Part shown: positions 57,945-64,000 of the stretch, piece after piece
How the letters are laid out: the number at the start of each line of letters is the position of its first letter
Position numbering within the stretch: position 1 is the first letter of the stretch
DNA from: Apricaphanius iberus
Lineage: Eukaryota; Chordata; Actinopteri; Cyprinodontiformes; Aphaniidae
NCBI GenBank assembly: GCA_028564705.1
Contig: JAPXFQ010002715.1
Span: 156,266-220,265, forward strand
Length of the DNA stretch: 64,000 nt
Direction of reading: 5' to 3'
Program-made: the position numbers and the translations under genes
The notes under the pieces: generated by a model
What the model saw: only the letters and a program-made list of their open reading frames with translations
Told to the model about the DNA's origin: nothing
Database searches by the model: none

Positions 57945-59193
57945 GAATCAGAATCAGAATCAGCTTTAATGGCCAAGTATGACACATACAAGTATGACGC
58001 ATACAAGTATGACGCATACAGGGAATTAACAGATACAGTACAACCTGTCCAAGATCATTACAAACAACAACAACAACAAACAGATCCAGGTCACTGTTGG
58101 GCATGCAGCCACCGAGCAGCGCTCCCGTTTATGAAACATAGAGAAATACACATCTGGGTAGGGGAGGGTTCCACGGTGAGGGGAAAAAAACGCTCACCTG
58201 TGTTGTGGGTCCGTACAGCACTCACTACGCAGGTAATAGAAAAAAACCACACCAACAAACATTTAAGCACATATTCAGACAATAACAATGACACATCAGG
58301 AAGGATGGGCAGGTATGAGCTCCAGTCCACAGGTTAACGCGCTGCCATCGAGGCGCGCTGTTATCCAGCTTCCTGTTGCAGGAGAGAGAATTGAGGATAC
58401 ATCAAGACGGTGTGTGTGAATGTGAGTGTGTGTAACCATGTCAGTGTGTGCGTCAGTAGATGCAGGTGTACGGGGGAGAGGAGACTCCGTTGGCATTCTT
58501 CTCAGGGACATTTGATTAGGACCAGGTTGAAGGTCTTCATGGGAGCCAAAATATAAATTATTTGGATTGCAGGGAGAGATCAAATATTCCTTTCTGTCCC
58601 TTCAGTCTCTCAGTGGTTTCTTTTGTAGTCTAATTCAGCCAAATTAAAGTTCCAAATCCAAATTAATTCCCAGATTAATAGTTCCAAATCCAATTAATTT
58701 CCAGTTGCCCCAATCCACACCGACAGTTTCTCCAAGTCCGATGACAAATTGCGGATGAGTCCCAGAGCGCCGGCCAGATCGCCTCTTACAGCGTCTGTTC
58801 TGCGTCCCAGCTCCCCCAGCATTTGGTTCTGAGTCCCATCAGTACGAATCAACGCATCCAGCTGTTCCTTCAGCCGTCCAATCACTTCCAGAACAGTGAC
58901 CAATCTCCATTTTTCGTTAGTTCCAGTAACTGCCCATTCCAATCAGCAGAAACCCGATCACCATGACTGACACCCCGGTTGACCCTTACCGGTGCTTCGT
59001 AGAGTTGAGTAGATTTTATCAATAGCATTCAGAGACCAGCTGACCATTTCCATCTTCGCTTATTCAGTTTGGTTTCGGAGAAAATTGCCAAAAAGATACT
59101 CCAGATAGAGGCACAGGAGACAGAAGAGCTGTGGGATAAGACACAGGAGCAGGAGGGAGGGAAAAAAGCGACCGTCCTCGCTGAGAGCTGAGC
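57945..59193 (-). mobile_element. Small retroposon encoding TM + coiled-coil peptide, copy 2
   Basis: Minus strand, about 1.25 kb. 3' end: GGCCATTAAAGCTGATTCTG plus GATTCT units (plus strand AATCAGAATCAGAATCAGC at 57945). 5' end near 59185 with CTCTCAGCGAGGACGG as in copy 1. ORF start MEMVSWSLNAIDKIYSTLRS (ATG 59053-59051), a decayed membrane segment, and a coiled-coil frame 58942-58694. An insertion-specific ATACAAGTATGACGC tandem is found at 57986-58018. Confidence 0.75.
58694..58942 (-). pseudogene. Coiled-coil ORF of the small retroposon, copy 2
   Basis: 82-codon frame: VLEVIGRLKEQLDALIRTDG, LGELGRRTDAVRGDLAGALG, LIRNLSSDLEKLSVWIGATG-N-stop. Hydrophobic residues recur in heptad spacing over at least 60 residues. 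It corresponds to the part of copy 1 after ILKLETVLEAI. No known domain. Confidence 0.55.
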
Positions 59194-59572
59194 AAGTGAT
59201 GAGTAGTTAATGCCGCATTTGGGTACTACATGCTTTATATTGTACAAAAAACGTCTGCATCAATATGTCTGCGTCTGGGTGCAAACCTGCTGACAGAGAA
59301 GTATAAAATAGGCTGAAGCTCTTATCTTAGTCTTACAGTGCATTATCTGAAAAGACGTGGATGAACGAGGCCCTCTACAGACCTTACTCAGTTAAGCTTG
59401 TTCTGTTTTCAAAAATGTATATTGAATCATTACTGCCGCTGCTTTATTAATTTCCGTTATTCCATGTAGGGTTAACCGTTTTTTTCTGTGGTTGCTTATA
59501 AACAAAGCGTTGTCCAGAAAGCTGGATTATGTCCATCCAGAACATCCTCTGGTCAGTTTACATGTCACAGGT

Positions 59573-59945
59573 TTCTTTTCTCTCCGGGAAAACAAGTAGG
59601 TAGAGACAGATTTAGTTCAAAAGTTTATTCACCAGGCAAGTTGGTAAAAAAACCCAGTAAAAAACGTCAATCGGGGGATGGCGATAGGGCACAGTCTTTG
59701 AAAAAAGACTCTTTACCAGGGATTCCAAGAGTCATCCACGAAGTCTTCCAATGCTCCTCCACTCCATATAAGGGGAATAGAGAGGGGGAATAAGATAACT
59801 TCCAACCAGCGCACTGTCCTTTGCTACTGCTGCTGTCCCAGCTCTGCTGCCTCTGTGATTCCTCTCCTTTTGGCCATGCTCTGCTTCTTCCTTTTCATCT
59901 GTTTGGGAAAGTGATTAGTGGTTGCAGGTGTGCTAGGTTGTCACA
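59573..59945 (-). mobile_element. Candidate Ty3/gypsy LTR
   Basis: On the minus strand this 373-bp interval begins TGTGACAACC and ends CTGTGACA (TG...CA), with an AATAAA inside (minus strand, near 59622). It lies just downstream (element sense) of a gypsy pol end. No partner LTR is in the window and no clear polypurine tract precedes it, so boundaries are tentative. Confidence 0.45.
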
Positions 59946-60045
59946 AGGGGAGGTCCTTCAGCCACACAGGAGAGAAGAGAACTTCCAAATAATTCACAAA
60001 AAAAATTAAGATGCACTGCAAACACATGTTGTCCCGACAACCGAA

Positions 60046-60480
60046 TTATGTACAGTACCAAACAGGCTTGACCCCCTGATTTGTCTGTGTTGACCTGCGA
60101 GGTGGATTGTTTGCCTGTTCGCCTGGTGGTTCTGGTTGTACTACGGTTTCTTGCATATGTACTGCCTCTGGGCCATGAAGATCTGTCAGAATCTGGGGTC
60201 CCATTGGTTGGCCCTCTGCAAGCCCTCGGACTGTGGTCCATTGGGACCTAAGAGGAAGCAGTAGAGGAAACCCACTCACCATTGTGTCTTGTGGCTGTTC
60301 TGGTTCTGGGGGGTTTCTACAAGGAGGTAAAGGCAAGGTCTCAGGTTATTGCGCTGAATTGTCCTCTCAGGCCCATCCCGACCTTCCGGCCGAACTCTAT
60401 ATACAGGGCTGTCCGGGGAGACTGCTGTCACAACAACAAAGGGCTCCCTAATCCATCGGGCAGTCAACTTTCCTTGCGCA
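60046..60480 (-). pseudogene. Ty3/gypsy pol C-terminal remnant
   Basis: Minus-strand reading: KLTARWIREPFVVVTAVSPD, VYRVRPEGRDGPERTIQRNN then LRPC. The K-L-x-x-R-W-x-x-x-P-(F/Y)-x-V-V...VYxVxPE...R-x-(I/L)-x-R-N-x-L block is the end of gypsy-type integrases. Stops follow. The pol is truncated upstream at about 60481 where the L1 5' region begins, implying L1 insertion into the gypsy element. Only a short non-functional remnant is present. Confidence 0.7.
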
Positions 60481-60481
60481 G

Positions 60482-60604
60482 GGGGGCGCAGGATGAGATG
60501 CTGAGTTCTCGCGAGAGCTGTGCATAGGTGAATGATGAGGATCAAGAGGTACTGGGGGCGCAGGATGAGATGCTGAGTTCTCGCGAGAGCTGTGCATAGG
60601 TGAA
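60482..60604 (+). promoter_or_regulatory. Duplicated TCTCGCGAGA units upstream of L1 ORF1
   Basis: Two copies of a 51-bp segment (60482-60532 and 60554-60604, offset 72 bp), each holding the 10-bp palindrome TCTCGCGAGA (60507-60516 and 60579-60588). Directly after comes AACATGGCGG (60603-60612), resembling a YY1 site. TCTCGCGAGA is a known CpG-promoter motif (BANP/ZBTB33-associated). Likely the L1 internal promoter; inference. Confidence 0.55.
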
Positions 60605-60784
60605 CATGGCGGTTATGTGGTAAAATATACAATCAGTCAGGTAAAATAAGAAAATCATTTTGAACCAAACGCAGCTTCTAAACTAACCATCAAGTTACTT
60701 TTTTTCCCCCCTCTAAACAACCTGGACGAGGAAACATTGGATTCGCTGGAGTGCTACCTAGACGAGTGCTTTGATAACATCGTT

Positions 60785-61568
60785 ATGGGTAAGTCACGAA
60801 AACCTGGTTCGTATACAACAATGAGCACACCGTCGCAGAAGCGCACTCGTTCCGAGGCTAGCACATCCACCGACTCGCCAGATAGAAGCTACGGCGACAT
60901 CCTGGACTCAATAGACAAGAAGCTAACCAGCCTGGACGCTCGTCTTGCGCTGGTTGAGGTTCTTCATAAAGAATTTCAGGCTCTGAGGGAATCGCTGGAG
61001 TTCAGCCAACAACAAGTAGCTTCGCTAGTTACAGAAAACCAAACACTAAAAGAAGATGTTAAGAAACTCACCGAGGGGATGAAGCAGCTGTCTGGAGAAA
61101 ACAAAAGCTTCAAGGAGTCTATTCTAGACATCCAGGCCCGATCAATGAGGGACAATCTTGTTTTTTCGGGGATACCAGAGCAGGCTGAGGAAGATGCTGA
61201 AGTAGCCGTGCGAAAGTTCATTCAACACCAGCTGAAACTGCCAGACGACACGGTTAAAAACATAACCTTCCATCGGGTAACCGACCAGAGGTAAGAAGCC
61301 CAACAACACCCGCCCGCGACCAATTGTTGCAAAATTTGAACATTTTAAACAAAAAGAACACGTCAAAGGACGCGGGAGAGAGCTACGGGGGACGAATTAC
61401 AGCGTTAATGATCAGTTTCCGAAAGAAATCCTGGACAGAAGACGCGTGTTATTTCCAATTAGAAAAAAACATATTAGTGAGGGCAGTAGGGCTACGGTTA
61501 GTGTGGATAAACTGTATGTTAACGGTCAGCTGTTTAGGGACCCTCAGGTTACTCCTTGGCTTTATTAG
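60785..61568 (+). pseudogene. L1 ORF1 protein (RNA-binding, coiled coil + RRM)
   Basis: ATG at 60785 (MGKSRKPGSY). Disordered basic start (SQKRTRSEASTSTDSPDRSY), long coiled coil (ILDSIDKKLTSLDARLALVE through LKEDVKKLTEGMKQL, roughly residues 35-120), then SMRDNLVFSGIPEQ of the RRM-like domain and HRVTDQR before a TAA at 61292-61294. One base must be gained or lost there: in another frame RPRPIVAKFEHFKQKEHVKG, ILDRRRVLFPIRK and LYVNGQLFRDP continue to TAG at 61566-61568, the C-terminal domain. Thus full architecture with a single frameshift. Confidence 0.88.
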
Positions 61569-61987
61569 TCATATTTAACAGAACCAAGACAGAATTAGCT
61601 TTATCAGACAACTATAGTTTAAAAAAAAAAGCACAGCTCAGCAGGCTGTTTTTGTTTGTAAATGTGGGTAGGGGCAGGGCTGTGCACTAGATTGCTTTTT
61701 CTTTTTTTTTCTTCTTTTTTCTTTTTCTCTATTTTCTTTCTCACATTTGTACCACCAAATCTCTTTATCACCTTTTTTCCTTTTTCTCTCTCTCACACAC
61801 ACAGACTTTTATCATGGCATATTCATGTTTTTTCCATCATACTTTCATTCTGTACACACTTGTATGGTGCATTATTTACCTCGCTTTATCTCTGCTTCTG
61901 GATTTTTTCAATCTGGCAACCCCATGGACAAATCAAAATTACACCTATATTCATCCTTGGCGATAGTACATGTCTAAGGTTTATCTT

Positions 61988-64000
61988 AGCTCTATGAATC
62001 CTGTAAAATTTATAACATGGAATATTCGCGGCGCTAGCTCCAGACATAAAACGACTAAGATTTTCAACCATCTTACAAGATTGAAGGCAGATGTCGTCTT
62101 ACTACAGGAGACTCATAAATCAAGTTCAACAGCTGATGATTTAAAAACACCAGAGTATCCTAATATATTTTCTTCATGCTATAACTCTAGACAATGAGGA
62201 GTAGCAATATTAATAAATAGAAATATTAATTTTAAAGTAATAGACACAGCTACAGATCCAGAAGGTAGATTTATAATATTAAAACTATTTATAAATAACC
62301 AAAAGTTATGTATAGTTAGTATATATGGTCCAAATGTTGACGACCCCTCATTCTTTCATACTTTCTTCTCGGTTCTGGCTAATCACAGGGATTGCTCACT
62401 TGTTCATGGGGGAGATTTCAACTTTGGACTAAATGAAGAAATAGACAGGCTCAGTACAGCAGGGACTCAGCGCAGATGGCAATCCATAGATATAGTTAAA
62501 CAGTTGTCAAGTCCAAAGTAAGATTCAGTCTAGTTACCCTAGCCAGTCGGCAATGCTGCCCCCTAAAGCCTGTGGAGTAGCACAACTCCACCTGCTTGCA
62601 TGAGGAAAACCCAAGGCTGATCAAGCTCATCAACTGAGTGGGAGCACCTGTCTGCAGTGCACAGATTCAGTCTGCACCTCAGAGTGGATGCAGCAGACAC
62701 AAAGACAATTGTTCAGCTTGGGGAAAACCAAAAAGAGGCTACTGGTATGGATAAAAACATTCACTGTCCTAAATAAGATATGGCCTGCTTAGATTTTATT
62801 TATTTGTCATGTTTCTATTTAAAATGCTTTAATGTCAAAAGCGCTGCAGGTCAATTGATTAGTCTTTAATGTTAATTTTAGATGATAAAATGGGAAATAT
62901 TGCAGGTTAAAAGCATTTAAGTTAATATTACATTATTTAAAAATGAGTTAAACATTGTCCACTCTGTTTGAGAGTGATAATTGTATAACTCTGTTCTCTT
63001 TTTGAAGGTTTCAACCTGATTTACCTCCACAAAGGAACATCAAATAAATTGTGAAGAAGAAAGAGTTGTTCCTGTGCTTTTATTACGGTTGACCAAGCCA
63101 TTTTCAAGTTTGGGCAGAAACTGAACACGTAACATAACTTGACAACAGTACATGAGCGATTATGGACTCTGCAATGCATGGCGATCGCTTCATCCCAACG
63201 ACAGAAAATACAATTTTTACTCAAACGTACATCATTCTTATTCTAGATTGGACTATTTGTTAGTCAGCAGCTCACTGTTGAATGACATTTCAGACACTGA
63301 GATACATCCTTTAGTGATCAGCGATCACGCTCCTGTTTCTTTAAATTTAGCAAATAAAATTGCAACCCTTCAATATAAAAATTGGAGATTTAATACATCA
63401 TTACTTAAGGATAAAGAATTTATTAAATATATTGAAAAAGAATGGGCTTCATACATGGAATTTAATGATCTCCCTGGTATGTCGCCATCCACTCTATGGG
63501 AAGCAGGGAAAGCTGTGATTAGAGGTAAAATAATTTCATTCTCATCAAATAAAAAGAGAACAGAAAATAAACATGTTCAGGAATTAGAAGAAACTATTAA
63601 ATCATTAGAACCTTCCCTGGATAAAGAGAGCTTAAGTAAAATAAGGAAAGCAAAATTAGAATTAAATGAAATTATTAATAAAAGGACGCAGTTCTTAATC
63701 CAAAGACTTAGAATAGAAAACTTTGAACATAGTAATAAATCAGGTAGCTTCTTAGCTAATCAATTAAAAATAAATAAAGAAAAAACAACTATATCTGCAA
63801 TCAAAGACAAAACTGGGAATATAATATATGACCCTGAAAAAATAAACAACACTTTCAAAGAATTTTATGAGACGTTATACACACCAGAGATAAACCCTTC
63901 AAATAATGATATTGTACAATTTCTGGATAAAATAACTCTTCCTAAACTTTCAGACAGTCAAGCAAAGGCCCTGGATTCACCGTTAACAGTGTCTGAACTC
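61988..64000 (+). pseudogene. L1 ORF2 (endonuclease and pre-RT region), interrupted
   Basis: Frame 2 from about 61970: VKFITWNIRGASS, KADVVLLQETH (endonuclease N, Q, E residues), TGA at 62195-62197, then GVAILINRNINFKV, IVSIYGPNVDDPSFF, SLVHGGDFNF, DIVKQ at 62503. After the insertion, YMSDYGLCNAWRSLHPN, YSRLDYLLVSS and ISDHAPVSL (catalytic His) from 63149 onward, then a long K/E-rich linker (KKRTENKHVQELEETIKSLE, KLELNEIINKRTQFLIQRLR) and FKEFYETLYTPE, the entry to the RT. All 284 codons 63149-64000 are open. The RT lies beyond the window. Confidence 0.9.
62504..63145. mobile_element. 642-bp terminal-inverted-repeat insertion in L1 ORF2
   Basis: Begins TTGTCAAGT and ends ACTTGACAA, flanked on both sides by CAG (62501-62503 and 63146-63148). 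Deleting it and one CAG rejoins ORF2 exactly in frame. No coding frame resembling a transposase. The short inverted repeats and 3-bp (or 4-bp, ACAG) duplication suggest a non-autonomous DNA transposon; class not assignable. Confidence 0.8.

Larger units (their letters stand above)
57853..59314. mobile_element. PIF/Harbinger-like MITE, copy H, split by a retroposon
   Basis: Left piece 57853-57944 (ATCCGTCAACGCAGAGCG, GGGCTCTATAGTCGCTGTAA) and right piece about 59194-59314 (AGTAGTTAATGCCGCATTTG, TACATGCTTTATATTG, GTATAAAATAGGCT). In intact copies these are contiguous (GCTGTAATCAGTAGTTAATG), so the retroposon at 57945-59193 inserted here. Confidence 0.82.
60482..64000 (+). mobile_element. L1-type LINE, 5' part, running off the right edge
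   Basis: 5' region with duplicated units, ORF1 (60785-61568, frameshifted), a T/C-rich inter-ORF segment (61680-61960), and ORF2 (from about 61988) with endonuclease and the start of the RT-upstream region. ORF2 is interrupted by one TGA (62195-62197) and a 642-bp insertion (62504-63145) but otherwise stays in one frame to 64000. Target of insertion on the left: a gypsy pol remnant. Confidence 0.9.

Noticed and set aside
59488..60009. Plus-strand frames over the gypsy LTR (101 and 62 codons)
   Set aside because: They run antisense to the LTR and pol remnant, and have no motif; shadows.

Overview
The window is eukaryotic and almost certainly teleost fish. It contains spliced vertebrate genes with GT-AG introns. 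These sit in a dense background of fish-type transposable elements: Tc1/mariner, hAT, PIF/Harbinger and MITEs, L2/Maui, RTE-Rex3, R4-Rex6, Penelope-like, L1 and Ty3/gypsy, plus tRNA-SINEs. Species cannot be read from the sequence; no computation or database search was possible.

Only two host genes can be supported, both on the + strand. (1) A hydroxyacid (glycolate) oxidase gene, hao1-like, runs 10671-24068. Seven consecutive exons (homologous to human exons 2-8) join in frame and end with a peroxisomal -SRM tail; the exon carrying the initiator Met was not found. (2) rrn3 (TIF-IA, the RNA polymerase I initiation factor) runs 37291-51837. It is complete, with 17 exons summing to 1827 nt (608 codons plus stop), an ETS motif just upstream of the ATG and an AATAAA signal at 52069. 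The two genes have no evident functional link: peroxisomal 2-hydroxyacid oxidation versus rRNA transcription.

Layout. 1-10670: nested retrotransposon wreckage (Rex3 interrupted by L2, L2 interrupted by an L1 tail with a GC-rich block, a MITE, another LINE 3' end). 10671-24068: hao1 with a Tc1 relic in the fourth visible intron region, a MITE, LINE and SINE before exon 6, and a large antisense L2 (with ORF1) before the last exon. 24069-37290: intergenic repeats, including an L2 split by a small retroposon, a deleted Tc1, a CpG-rich block with duplicated donor-like modules, a deleted Harbinger element, a MITE and a SINE. 37291-51837: rrn3, whose intron 1 is mostly a 2.85-kb minisatellite running into the exon 2 splice acceptor and whose intron 3 holds a second minisatellite; intron 9 holds a Tc1 relic and intron 15 three MITE copies and two hAT-like insertions. 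51838-64000: L2 fragments, a full-length dead Tc1, a decayed hAT carrying LINE fragments, a second small retroposon inserted in a MITE, a gypsy LTR/pol remnant, and an L1 (ORF1, ORF2) running off the right edge and interrupted by a 642-bp terminal-inverted-repeat insertion.

The most interesting signals are the rrn3 intron 1 array, whose antisense strand is a regular 8-bp-phased series of GGGTCA half-sites (DR2 spacing); a two-copy small retroposon encoding a membrane segment plus coiled coil; a PIF/Harbinger-like MITE family with clear TTA/TAA target duplications; duplicated TCTCGCGAGA-bearing units upstream of the L1 ORF1; and near-perfect fold-back palindromes located at deletion junctions of transposons.
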